Shown here: positions 46,870-55,565 of the stretch, piece by piece | Layout: each line of letters begins with the position of its first letter | Position numbering within the stretch: position 1 is the stretch's first letter | Assembly: GCA_964640795.1 (NCBI GenBank) | Contig: CAZXIN010000003.1 | Coordinates: 160,726 to 224,725, forward strand | Source: M269 sp964640795 | GTDB taxonomy: Bacteria > Pseudomonadota > Gammaproteobacteria > Enterobacterales > Alteromonadaceae | Length of the DNA: 64,000 bases | Reading direction: 5' to 3' | The notes under the pieces: model-generated | Database searches by the model: none | The model's input: only the letters and a program-made list of their open reading frames with translations | What the model was told of the DNA's origin: nothing | Made by a program: the position numbers and the translations under genes

Positions 46870-48095
46870 TGTCTGGTAGTAGAAGTAAAGTTAGGTACTT
46901 GATCGTCAGCAACTATCTAAAGTCGATGCTTGCTATTTTTTGTGTATCGGTAGCCTTGATGGTTCTCATGGGGTTTGATTTAGAAGATCAGATTTTTGGT
47001 TATCAAATAAACCAGCGTGCCGACCGTTTGGTGACAGAGTTAGAAGAAACATCAAAATCCAGTGGTACAGTTCAAGCTATTGAGATGACTTATTTCGTTG
47101 GACGTAGAAGCCTTCCTGAGTGGCTGCAAAAGCAGATTGACGTCGGATGGGGAATTGGAACATATGAACTCTTCGCTGAGGAAAAAGGGCATTTTCATGT
47201 GGCTATTAGAAAGGTTTCCACAGGGGAGTTGGTTTACCTGCTATTCAACGCTCGTCCCTATATAAAGTCGACACCACAGATTAAAGATTACCTTAAGATT
47301 ATTCTCTTGATGGGGGGAATGACCCTATTCATTTCTTTATATTTTACTCAGGCTATGGCCAAAAAGCTGAGTTACCCTATTGAACAAATGACACTAGCAC
47401 TTTCTGCTGGAGGTAATGCAACCGCGCTCAACAAGATAGACACATCTTATGCTGATGAATTACAGGCCTTATCTGCGGCTATTGTGGAGCGTGATCAGCG
47501 GATTCAATCTTTGATAGAGCGAGAACGTCAATTCAATCGTGATGTTAGTCATGAATTGCGAACACCATTGACCATAACAATGGGGGCAATTGAGTTAATG
47601 GAGCAGGAGCAGCTTGGTAATAAGTTATTTTTGAGGCTGAAGTCAGCGGTGACTGACATGCAAATTCTGACCGAGGGTGTGCTGTGGTTAGGTCGAGACG
47701 CAAGCAAGAAAATAAGTTGTGATGCATATCGAGTGTGCCAACGTGCTGTTAACACACATAGCCATTTAGTTGAAACTAAATCAGTAGAGGTTCAGCTCGC
47801 GGTTGAGGGTGAAATGCGCATTCCTGTGCCTGAGCCAGTTGCCTTTGTCATCATTGGGAATATATTACGTAACGCTTTAACGCATACAGACACAGGTGCC
47901 GTAACCATTAATGTCTCGCTAGGTGAGATGATCTTTGAGGATACAGGTGTTGGTTACGGTAATGCTTCTGATAAGAACACGGGCTTTGGCATTGGTCTCT
48001 CTCTTGTCGATAGATTGTGTCGGCACTTTGGCTTAGCCTTCGATATTGTTTCTGGTGAAGAACAAGTAGGCAGTCGCGTTCAAATATCCTGGTAA
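46869..48095 (+). CDS. Sensor histidine kinase
   Basis: I use ATG 46869 (408 residues, TGATG overlap with the regulator stop); a GTG three bases earlier is possible. Two membrane segments (about 14-36 and 142-162) enclose a 105-residue periplasmic sensor domain with no family I recognise. A linker leads to the dimerisation helix with phospho-His228 in FNRDVSHELRTPLT. The ATPase domain has NILRNALTHT (N box), FEDTGVGYG and GFGIGLSLVDRL. It should phosphorylate the adjacent regulator. Confidence 0.93.
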   Translation: MSGSRSKVRYLIVSNYLKSMLAIFCVSVALMVLMGFDLEDQIFGYQINQRADRLVTELEETSKSSGTVQAIEMTYFVGRRSLPEWLQKQIDVGWGIGTYELFAEEKGHFHVAIRKVSTGELVYLLFNARPYIKSTPQIKDYLKIILLMGGMTLFISLYFTQAMAKKLSYPIEQMTLALSAGGNATALNKIDTSYADELQALSAAIVERDQRIQSLIERERQFNRDVSHELRTPLTITMGAIELMEQEQLGNKLFLRLKSAVTDMQILTEGVLWLGRDASKKISCDAYRVCQRAVNTHSHLVETKSVEVQLAVEGEMRIPVPEPVAFVIIGNILRNALTHTDTGAVTINVSLGEMIFEDTGVGYGNASDKNTGFGIGLSLVDRLCRHFGLAFDIVSGEEQVGSRVQISW

Positions 48096-48159
48096 TCAAT
48101 CCAACTTTAAGACAACAATAACCCAAAAGGCTGAATCGCTTCAGTTAAAAGGCTGCTAT

Positions 48160-48192
48160 TTGACCTACGTTTGACGAAGGCGGGTTTAGTAT
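48160..48192 (+). promoter_or_regulatory. Second direct-repeat box, in front of the hydrolase gene
   Basis: TTGAC at 48160-48164 and 48171-48175 (11-bp period), then TAGTAT at 48187-48192 as a likely -10. The distance from first repeat to -10 is 27 bases, the same as in front of the response regulator gene. It lies about 30-60 bases upstream of the hydrolase start. Confidence 0.6.
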
Positions 48193-48222
48193 TCTCTTGA
48201 CTACTATGAAAGGAGAAGCCTT

Positions 48223-49002
48223 ATGTCAATCATTGTTCGTACACTACTTATCTTCAAATTACTGCTTGTTGTTCAATATGCGCATAGCCAAAACGATATT
48301 CAACAACTGACATTTGAAGCCTCCGACGGTAACCGTATTACCGGTTTTATCTATCAAAAGCGCCAAACACCTGAGGAGGCGCCTCTTGCTTTTCTCATGC
48401 ATGGGTTGACCGGCTCCAGTTTGCATTGGCTAGCACCGGGTAACTTATCTTATGGTGACCAAATTACTGCCTATTTGGTTAATAGCGGTTATCGTGTGAT
48501 TGCACTTGATGCCCGAGCTCATGGTGTGCGTAAGTAAGGAAGTAAGCCCATCGAGCGTGTTATGGCTGCTAGGTCAGGTAATGCTGATGATTATACTCAA
48601 ATGATTCAGGCTACCGTGAATGACTATGATCAAGTGATAACGCAACTAGCGACTGTAAAATTTAACAAAGCTAAGCATAAGGTTGTTATTGGTTACAGTA
48701 TGGGGGCACAAATGGGCATAATACTGAGCGCACAAAATGAGCATGTGTCCCACTTAATCACCATGGTTCCTCCTGCTGTCAAAAATGTACCTGTTGTATC
48801 ACCTATAGCGTTTGTTGAGAAAGTGGCAATTCCTTGGTTGCTTATCTTGGCGTCAGATGATCAATTTTCTACACCAGAAGACAATAAAAATTTGGTGGCA
48901 AATGCATCAAAGCTTATGGAGCATAAAACCTTTAGTAGTGGACACATGCTACCCAGTGACTATGTCACTGAAGTCACCCATTGGCTCAAAAACATCAAAT
49001 AA
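48223..49002 (+). pseudogene. Exported alpha/beta-hydrolase interrupted by one in-frame TAA
   Basis: The frame from ATG 48223 to 49002 would give 259 residues but has TAA at 48535-48537 (codon 105). Sense continues in the same frame (ALDARAHGVRK, stop, GSKPIERVMAARSGN). The first part holds a signal peptide (ends AHS-QN) and the oxyanion region LMHGLTGSSLHW. The second part holds the nucleophile elbow GYSMGAQ, an Asp in LASDDQFSTP and the His in SSGHMLP. All catalytic residues are thus present but on opposite sides of the stop. It lies behind the same kind of direct-repeat box as the two-component operon. Either a recent pseudogene or a base error. Confidence 0.85.
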
Positions 49003-49073
49003 TACGTTTCATGTGAGAGATTCAGCTCGTTAACGACACTATAAAGTAAATGCTTTGTTGTCGGAGAAACACT

Positions 49074-50321
49074 GTGGAAGAAAGCCGAGCTGATAATCTA
49101 GCTAGATCTTTGGAGGTTTTATTACGAGAAAAGGACGTCTGGTACATTAAGTTGTTTAATAGCAAAACACCTGCATTTTTGGTGTCTTGCTCGTTGCTGG
49201 CAATCAGTGTGCTTATTTATGTTTCACTGACCTTCCTATCAATCTCTTGCTCCTCTCATTGTGAGAAAACAGAGGATAGTACTACAGAGTCTATAGGAAT
49301 TTCGCTGAGTACCAGAACGCTAGAATTTGTCACTAACGACTACGAACTCAACCGACAATATACGCAAGAGCAAGTGCAAGAAAAACTTAAGGGTTTTGAG
49401 GATAAATATGCTGATCGCAGAGCGACTATTATTGGTAAACGAGAAAGTTTGGTTTTAACAGCGAATGATGTCCTTAATGAGCGGCTAGGTGGCATTTATC
49501 TTTCTGACTTCTCTGGTCAGCTGAAGGTATTGGATACGACAAATACCCGTGAAATCCAATACGAATTTGATGTCATTAAGTTTAACGAAGCGTTGTCTAA
49601 GTTGAATAAAGAGATAGGGCACAAACTGTCGAAAGAAAAGTATGAGGGTAGTAGCCGCCACGAAGATTTTCAGATGTTAGTTAATTTGGCAGGAGGGCAG
49701 GCTGACCTTGAACAGGCGTTTGTTAAGGAAGTGAATAGCCTGTTAGCCTCCTCTCAACCCTATATGAGCTTTAGGTGGTTGGGAGAGATGCATTGGGTTT
49801 TACAATTGGTTTTCTGGACATGGCATGGCGTGTTAGTCAATAACATTGTGTGGCTAATTCGCCAAACCAATGGTTTGAATCGAGAAGGAGAGCGACGCTA
49901 TTCTGCGAAAACGTATTTGACCCTTTTCCCTCGCATGTTGATCGCTCCCATTGTCAGTTTCATTTTTCTGGCAATGGTTATGGGAGGCATAGCTTCATTC
50001 GCGCTAAACAATTTGGAAAATTTACCTTCATTTATTGTGGCTGCTTTTTTCTTGGGCTTTATGACTGAAAGCATTACTGCCAAGTTGCGAGAGCTCTTCA
50101 ATAAATTGCTTGAGTCTGTCGAATACAAAACGCCACCTAAATTCAATAGGAGTGAATTGGTTCGAGCCCCGACTTTTAAACCCGTTCCCAATACCTCTTT
50201 GGCAGCACTAGAAGCCAATATGCGTGGATTAACTAATACGGAGCTGGGAAATGTTGCACTCTCAGCTTCGGTAACAGAGGTACTGAGTAGTGCAAATGGT
50301 AACAAAGCAGGAGCAAGGTAA
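49074..50321 (+). CDS. Unrecognised multi-pass membrane protein, first gene of a three-gene operon
   Basis: I start at GTG 49074 (415 residues) because GGAGA lies six bases upstream; the ATG at 49050 has no good site. Membrane segments are at about 33-58, 236-262, 285-311 and 318-337. Between the first and second lies a long soluble, mostly helical region (60-230), probably periplasmic, which follows a cluster of three Cys (SISCSSHCEK). The C-terminal 75 residues are soluble and Ser/Ala/Asn-rich. I do not recognise a family. The stop overlaps the next gene's start (TAATG), so the two are coupled. Confidence 0.75.
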   Translation: MEESRADNLARSLEVLLREKDVWYIKLFNSKTPAFLVSCSLLAISVLIYVSLTFLSISCSSHCEKTEDSTTESIGISLSTRTLEFVTNDYELNRQYTQEQVQEKLKGFEDKYADRRATIIGKRESLVLTANDVLNERLGGIYLSDFSGQLKVLDTTNTREIQYEFDVIKFNEALSKLNKEIGHKLSKEKYEGSSRHEDFQMLVNLAGGQADLEQAFVKEVNSLLASSQPYMSFRWLGEMHWVLQLVFWTWHGVLVNNIVWLIRQTNGLNREGERRYSAKTYLTLFPRMLIAPIVSFIFLAMVMGGIASFALNNLENLPSFIVAAFFLGFMTESITAKLRELFNKLLESVEYKTPPKFNRSELVRAPTFKPVPNTSLAALEANMRGLTNTELGNVALSASVTEVLSSANGNKAGAR

Positions 50322-51379
50322 TGAAGTTCATGAGAAATACTATTCTTATATTCGCCCTCATGTTGGAAACGGCTTGTGTGAGTACTGAAAACGCCGTTGC
50401 GGTTTTGGATGAAATAGAAAAGTCGACGACTCAGTCGGCGTCTCTACTTAAAGAGTTAAAGAAAAAAGATCAAAGTGCCAGTAAGTTGGTGAATGAAAGT
50501 CTGGCGAATCAATATGATGAGGCTGAGGCTATACTGGCAAAAACCTATTGGCAAGGTCTGGCGGATATTGAAGAGACAAATAGTCGTGTTGCAGATGGCT
50601 TGTTTATCTCTTATGACGAAATGAAAGCAGAAAGTGTCTCTAAGGTTGATGAAGACGACAAGGTTAAGGCGTTTGAAGCGAAAGTCTTAGCAGCAGAGAA
50701 AGACGCTAAGAGGATGAAAGATAAAGTAGCTGCCATAGAAGTACCTGATACTGAATTGCAACGTCAAGCGGATAGGGCTGCAGCGGTTTATTTTTCAGAG
50801 CTTGTTGGCCTAAATGAACGCAAGGAAGAGTTAGTCAAGAAGTTCATGGATGGTATCGATAAAGTGTATGCGGATGGCAAACAAAAACTGGCAGACGAGA
50901 TAGAAGGAAAGCGTAAGTCTCACAAAAAGTTGTATGAGACGGAAGTTGCAAAGCTTAACAAGTCGAAAAAACAAATCGCATCGATGAATATTGACTCTAC
51001 TGAAACCTATACACAGCTAATTAGTTTAATCGAAGAGCAAACCAGAGCATTAAAAGAGGTGTCTCGTTATATACGTACAGCTAATGGCTTTAATTATGAA
51101 GGTCTCTTTGGTTCCTTTAAAGACGCGCTGATTGATGGCACCAAGCAAGCTGTTACCAACACTTCAAAAGAAGTGACAACGAGCAGTGACTTAAAAAATG
51201 CCAGTAAAGACTTTTTTGCATCATTGTTGTCAGAGGCACAAAGTGAACTGGAGAGCAGTAAAAATTCGGCTAAGAAAGCATTGGAAGGTGTTTTGACTTT
51301 GGCCAATAGCCAATTCAAAGTTGAAGAAAATCAATTTAAAGGTCGCCTTGAGGGGCTTGGTTTGATTGAAGCAAAATAA
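50321..51379 (+). CDS. Unrecognised exported coiled-coil protein (possible lipoprotein), second gene of operon
   Basis: The 352-residue protein begins with a signal-like segment ending LETAC-VS. Cys19 could be lipidated, but the -3 residue is Glu rather than Leu, so the lipobox is poor. The rest is highly charged helix with coiled-coil character (about 25-230, e.g. 'EKSTTQSASLLKELKKKDQS' and 'KVLAAEKDAKRMKDKVAAIE'). A C-terminal part around 255-300 contains 'FNYEGLFGSFKDALIDGTKQ'. No catalytic motif is seen. It overlaps the preceding membrane-protein gene by one base and is followed after 12 bp by a small coiled-coil gene. Confidence 0.75.
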   Translation: MKFMRNTILIFALMLETACVSTENAVAVLDEIEKSTTQSASLLKELKKKDQSASKLVNESLANQYDEAEAILAKTYWQGLADIEETNSRVADGLFISYDEMKAESVSKVDEDDKVKAFEAKVLAAEKDAKRMKDKVAAIEVPDTELQRQADRAAAVYFSELVGLNERKEELVKKFMDGIDKVYADGKQKLADEIEGKRKSHKKLYETEVAKLNKSKKQIASMNIDSTETYTQLISLIEEQTRALKEVSRYIRTANGFNYEGLFGSFKDALIDGTKQAVTNTSKEVTTSSDLKNASKDFFASLLSEAQSELESSKNSAKKALEGVLTLANSQFKVEENQFKGRLEGLGLIEAK

Positions 51380-51391
51380 GGGTATAGTCAA

Positions 51392-51817
51392 ATGAAAGCA
51401 AATGAAGAACTACTGAACGCTTATACTAGTGACGAGTTTAAACGCATATCCCAAGAAGCAACTGAGTCCGTTGAAAAGAAAATAGAAGGTTATATTGGGC
51501 AATTTCGTGAACATGTCGATTCAGTAATCAAAGAAGTTGAGAGCAAAGACTTCAGTCATCAATTGATAGAGCAAGCTAAGTCGATTGACAATGACATCGC
51601 CAAAGCAAGAAAAGAGTTTCAGGCTATAGCCGATATTGTCGCTAAAATGAACGATGAAAATGTGAGTGAAAGTATCGCAAACTTAAAGCTTTCAACATCC
51701 ACTCTAGAGAGTCAGTTAAATGCTTTACATGGTAAAGCTTCGTTAGTGGGTGATACCGCAGGCCGTTTATTGGGCAGTGGCATAAAAATGGCAATTCAGG
51801 GGATCACACCCTTTTAA
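51392..51817 (+). CDS. Unrecognised small coiled-coil protein, third gene of operon
   Basis: The 141-residue protein has no signal peptide. It is nearly all amphipathic helix with heptad-like spacing (e.g. 'RISQEATESVEKKIEGYIGQ' and 'LIEQAKSIDNDIAKARKEF') and ends in a Gly-rich, slightly hydrophobic tail (GRLLGSGIKMAIQGITPF) that might touch a membrane. It resembles the second gene's product in style but not in sequence. It lies 12 bp after that gene and ends at a hairpin shared with the convergent acyl-CoA dehydrogenase gene. No family recognised. Confidence 0.72.
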   Translation: MKANEELLNAYTSDEFKRISQEATESVEKKIEGYIGQFREHVDSVIKEVESKDFSHQLIEQAKSIDNDIAKARKEFQAIADIVAKMNDENVSESIANLKLSTSTLESQLNALHGKASLVGDTAGRLLGSGIKMAIQGITPF

Positions 51818-51837
51818 TCTTTATCAGTGAGTTAAAC

Positions 51838-51869
51838 TGGCGCTTGCACACTTGTGTGTTAAAGCGCCA
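51838..51869. terminator. Hairpin between convergent genes
   Basis: The outer stem TGGCGCTT / AAGCGCCA (51838-51845 and 51862-51869) encloses an inner stem CACAC / GTGTG. T runs are weak on both strands. Confidence 0.65.
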
Positions 51870-51875
51870 TTAAGT

Positions 51876-53639
51876 TTAGATATAATCAAACTCTTGATTG
51901 CTGGGTGCCATCAAGTCATCTGCATTGTTGAGTAAGTTGGTTTTGTAACCATCTTTACGGGGCAACAAGCGTTTCATGTAGAAAGCACAAGTCTTTGCTT
52001 TGCCTTCTTTGATTAAGCTGTTCTCGCTCCGGCTAGCGACGTCTGCCATACTCAACCAAAGAACACCTAACAATGAATAGGCGCTGTAATGCATAAAGTC
52101 TGTTGCAGAGGCTGCTAAATCGACTTGATTAAGTGCTTTGACTTGTAATGCTGTCTGTAGCCATTCCTCTAGCAGGTTCGCAGCTTGCTCCTTGGCTGCT
52201 GTATCTTGAATCAGAGCAACTTTGTTGGCCAATAGGGCATGTGTATCTCCTAGCATGGCCCCTGTTTTGTCTCTTGCTAACTTACGAGAAGCAAGGTCCA
52301 ATGCCTGAATACCATTCGTCCCTTCATAGAGTTGGCTAATTCGGGCATCACGAACAAGTTGCTCCATGCCCCATTCTCTTATGTAGCCGTGTCCACCATA
52401 AACCTGAACGCCCAAGTTACTTAACTCGGTGCCCATATCGGTCATAAACCCTTTTACGATGGGGGTTAAGAATGCGATAACGTTATTGGCTTTTGCTTTT
52501 GCTTCATCATCACCAAAACGTTCGACATCCATTTGCTGAGCATAAATAAAAGATAAAGCCCGGCTACCTTCTGTTAGCGCTTTCTGGGTTAAAAGCATAC
52601 GCCTCACATCGGGGTGGTGAATAATAGCATCCGCTTTGTCGGCTGGTTGCTGAACACCCTGTGCAGCTCTCGATTGTAAACGATCGCGGGCGTACTCTAA
52701 GGCTCCTTGAAATGAAGCTTCGCTGATGCTTAATCCTTGCAAGCCAACTTGGAAACGAGCATCGTTCATCATTGTAAACATGCAGGCTAGCCCTTGGTTC
52801 GGACCGCCAACTAACCAGCCTTTGGCTGAATCAAAGTTCATGACACAAGTCGGACAACCTTTGATTCCCATTTTCTTTTCTAAGCTACCCACAGACAGTG
52901 TGTTCGCTTGACCTAGTTGCCCGTCATCATTGACCATAATTTTCGGTACTAGGAATAAACTGATACCTTTAACCCCAGCAGGTGCGTCTGGCAGTCTTGC
53001 CAAGACGAGGTGAAGGATATTGTCAGTCCAATCCTGATCGCCACCAGATATAAAGATTTTACTGCCGGTAATGGCAAAGCTGCCATCATCCAGCGGATCG
53101 GCTTTTGTAGACAACAAACTTAAATCTGTACCTGCTTGAGGCTCCGTTAAGCACATAGTGCCCGTCCATTCACCACTGATGAGTTTAGCAAGGTAAGTTG
53201 TTTTTAGATGTTCGTTACCATGCTTAGTCACTGCTAGCACGGCACTTTCGGTGAGCATGCTCAATAAACGCCAACTTATGTTGGCTGAATTAAGCATTTC
53301 TTGAACGGGAACAGCCATTGAATTGGGTAAATCTTGTCCATCATATTCGGCGCTGCCGAGCATGGCATTCCAACCATTGGCAATATATTCATGGTATGCA
53401 CTGGCAAATCCGTCGGGCGTGGTAACTTTGCCATCGTCCAGCTTGCAGCTTTGCTCATCGCCTATACGGTTAAGAGGAGATAAAACTTCTTCAGCAAACT
53501 TGCTACCTTGAGAAAGGATCTCATTGATTAAATCAGTGTCAAAATCGTTAAGGCCAAGCTGTTGATAGTGATCTTGGGTTTTTAGCCAATCATGCAACAG
53601 GAATTGCATATCCGTTACGGGAGCTTTGTAGTTAGGCAT
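51876..53639 (-). CDS. Acyl-CoA dehydrogenase (about 590-residue DmdC/FadE5-like class)
   Basis: The 587-residue flavoprotein has the FAD-binding text MCLTEPQAGTDLS and 'FAITGSKIFISGGDQD', then 'EKKMGIKGCPTCVMNFD'. The helical C-terminal core has 'LGVQVYGGHGYIREWGMEQL' and 'RDARISQLYEGTNGIQALDL', in which the Glu of YEGTNGIQ is the expected catalytic base. An extra C-terminal extension of about 130 residues marks the long class used for fatty acid or methylmercaptopropionyl-CoA oxidation. Substrate cannot be read from the sequence. No other beta-oxidation gene adjoins it. Confidence 0.93.
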   Translation of the reverse strand: MPNYKAPVTDMQFLLHDWLKTQDHYQQLGLNDFDTDLINEILSQGSKFAEEVLSPLNRIGDEQSCKLDDGKVTTPDGFASAYHEYIANGWNAMLGSAEYDGQDLPNSMAVPVQEMLNSANISWRLLSMLTESAVLAVTKHGNEHLKTTYLAKLISGEWTGTMCLTEPQAGTDLSLLSTKADPLDDGSFAITGSKIFISGGDQDWTDNILHLVLARLPDAPAGVKGISLFLVPKIMVNDDGQLGQANTLSVGSLEKKMGIKGCPTCVMNFDSAKGWLVGGPNQGLACMFTMMNDARFQVGLQGLSISEASFQGALEYARDRLQSRAAQGVQQPADKADAIIHHPDVRRMLLTQKALTEGSRALSFIYAQQMDVERFGDDEAKAKANNVIAFLTPIVKGFMTDMGTELSNLGVQVYGGHGYIREWGMEQLVRDARISQLYEGTNGIQALDLASRKLARDKTGAMLGDTHALLANKVALIQDTAAKEQAANLLEEWLQTALQVKALNQVDLAASATDFMHYSAYSLLGVLWLSMADVASRSENSLIKEGKAKTCAFYMKRLLPRKDGYKTNLLNNADDLMAPSNQEFDYI

Positions 53640-53757
53640 AATATCTCTCTATACCAGTGATTAAATTTGTATCGGGTAAAACTAACATGTCGGACCAGTA
53701 AAAGGAATTGATTTTGTCATACCGACGCGCTTTGTTACTAGGTACTTGGTTATAGCA

Positions 53758-54279
53758 CTAATTACTTGTTTGATTAAACATGTCGCGAATAAAAATAAGG
53801 TCATCGGTTTTTTGCCATTCTTTATTGGTTGTGACAAAGGGATCTACCAGTAATATTTTTGCTGTCTTGTCTTTTGACCAACTAGGAATAGGAAAGTCTT
53901 TGATTTCGCCATTAAATCCGGCATCGAGTTCGCAATGGTAAAAACGTAGGCCTTGATTATTTTCACCTAGCAGTTGATGAACTTCCAAGTTAAACCCTGT
54001 TAGCTGCCAAGCTGCTCTATGCGCAGTGCACTGTGCACTTTCATGCGCTTGATTTTCACCTATGGGTAATGCTAATTCATGTTCTCCCTTTTTGTGAATG
54101 GCAAGCATCAACGTTTCTATTCTGACAATACAAACTGCACTGCCTGAAATATTTTCTGCACTATCCCTGTCTACACGGCACGCGGGTTCAGAAGGTGATT
54201 CGCTGCGACAAGCGACTATGAGAAAGGTAGATAGCACTGCTATAATTCGCGCCAATTTTGCTGCAGTCATTAATTGCAC
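53758..54279 (-). CDS. Lipoprotein with a degenerate Nudix domain
   Basis: The 173-residue protein (GTG start 54279; ATG 54270 is an alternative) has a lipobox LIVAC with Cys24. Residues 46-100 follow the Nudix layout: 'GSAVCIVRIETLMLAIHKK' as the first strands and a Nudix box at 74-96 with exact spacing, G-x5-E-x7-R. The catalytic REuxEE is replaced by RAAWQL before TGF, so both metal-binding Glu are lost. It is probably a non-catalytic Nudix fold on the envelope. Cys residues at 34, 50, 84 and in FYHCELD may form disulfides. Function unknown. Confidence 0.7.
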   Translation of the reverse strand: MQLMTAAKLARIIAVLSTFLIVACRSESPSEPACRVDRDSAENISGSAVCIVRIETLMLAIHKKGEHELALPIGENQAHESAQCTAHRAAWQLTGFNLEVHQLLGENNQGLRFYHCELDAGFNGEIKDFPIPSWSKDKTAKILLVDPFVTTNKEWQKTDDLIFIRDMFNQTSN

Positions 54280-54509
54280 TGTTTTAATTTACCCTAGTTA
54301 GCGTGTGTTGATTTTACCGTATTGTTTTACAGCAATTTTTGATATTCACACGAGACAGTTTACATGCAATGTAGCCATCTACATAAATGTGAACAAGCAT
54401 ATGCTAAATAACTGTCTATATTTAACGTTAATCAATAGTCATCGGCAATAGGCTTAGGCCTGTCGTCATAGATGTACTTATGTGTTTATTCGTATTTAAG
54501 GATTTATAA

Positions 54510-55565
54510 ATGTCTAAAAAAGCCGGTCTATCTCCACTCTGGATAGCTGTTTTTCTGCTTGTAGGTTTGCTCGTTTATATCTATTACCCTCGTACTGTTG
54601 TTCAGCAAACGCGTGGTTCTAATGCGACGCCTGTTGTCGTTCATAAGGCTGCAATAGAAGAGTTCGCCGTTGTTATTGAAGGATTAGGTACTGCTAGAGC
54701 TAACGAAGCCTTAATGATTACGGCTCAAGAATCCGAGTTTGTTCAGAGTATTGATTTCGGTGACGGCGATGTTGTCGAAAGTGGTCAATTGCTGTTGCAA
54801 CTGAATGATCGTGAAGAATTGGCACGGCTGAAAGAAGTTGAAGTTAATCTGCAAGAAGCGAATCGACAGTTGACTCGCTTAACAAACCTAGCGAAAGAGA
54901 ATGCGACGTCTGCCCAGCTGCTGGATGAACAACAAGCGAGAGTGAAAAGCTTAGTCGCCCAGCAAGATGTTATTAAAGCCCAAATGGAAAAATTACAAGT
55001 TAGAGCGCCGTTTTCTGGCCGATTAGGCCGAAGAGAGGTCAGTATTGGTGCGTTGGTGAGACCGGGAGACACGATTACAACACTTGATGATGTTAGCGTT
55101 ATCAAAGTCGACTTCAATTTATCAGAGGCAAACTTACCGAGCGTAACGGAAGGTCAGCTTGTTGAGGCGACGTCAGTAGCTTATCCAGGGCAAATGTTTA
55201 AGGGTAAAATCAGTAGTGTTGATTCGCGTGTTGATCCTATTACGCGCGCCATCCAAGTAAGAGCCGATATTGATAATGCCGACTTTAAATTGAGGCCAGG
55301 TATGTTGCTTACGGTTAATGTGCAAAAACGCATTCTAAATACCTTAGTGTTACCTGAAAAAGCGGTTATACCAATTGAAGATAAACATTTTGTTTTTGTG
55401 ATTAGTCAAGATAATGTCGCCTCGCAGAAGGAAATCGAAGTTGGTCAACGCAAGCCTGGTCTTGTGGAAGTTGTTTCAGGTATTAATGCAGGTGAAAATG
55501 TTGTGGTCGAAGGAACGTTACGACTTCGAGAAGGCAGTAAAGTTAAGATTCTGGAGGGCGTATGA
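54510..55565 (+). CDS. RND efflux periplasmic adaptor (membrane fusion protein)
   Basis: The 351-residue protein is anchored by an N-terminal membrane segment (LSPLWIAVFLLVGLLVYIYY). It has the adaptor domain order: a lipoyl-like half ('EFVQSIDFGDGDVVESGQLL'), a helical hairpin ('LKEVEVNLQEANRQLTRLTN'), the second lipoyl half ('LQVRAPFSGRLGRREVSIGA'), a beta barrel ('GKISSVDSRVDPITRAIQVR') and the membrane-proximal end. It connects the transporter encoded next to an outer-membrane channel such as TolC. Its stop overlaps the transporter start (ATGA). No regulator gene adjoins it. Confidence 0.94.
   Translation: MSKKAGLSPLWIAVFLLVGLLVYIYYPRTVVQQTRGSNATPVVVHKAAIEEFAVVIEGLGTARANEALMITAQESEFVQSIDFGDGDVVESGQLLLQLNDREELARLKEVEVNLQEANRQLTRLTNLAKENATSAQLLDEQQARVKSLVAQQDVIKAQMEKLQVRAPFSGRLGRREVSIGALVRPGDTITTLDDVSVIKVDFNLSEANLPSVTEGQLVEATSVAYPGQMFKGKISSVDSRVDPITRAIQVRADIDNADFKLRPGMLLTVNVQKRILNTLVLPEKAVIPIEDKHFVFVISQDNVASQKEIEVGQRKPGLVEVVSGINAGENVVVEGTLRLREGSKVKILEGV

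Noticed and set aside
31193..48537. Recoding of TAA as a sense codon, from the two in-frame TAA codons
   Set aside because: Many intact genes here (rapA, nuclease, parE, permease partner genes) end in TAA. There is no sign of a recoding element, so mutation or base error is simpler.
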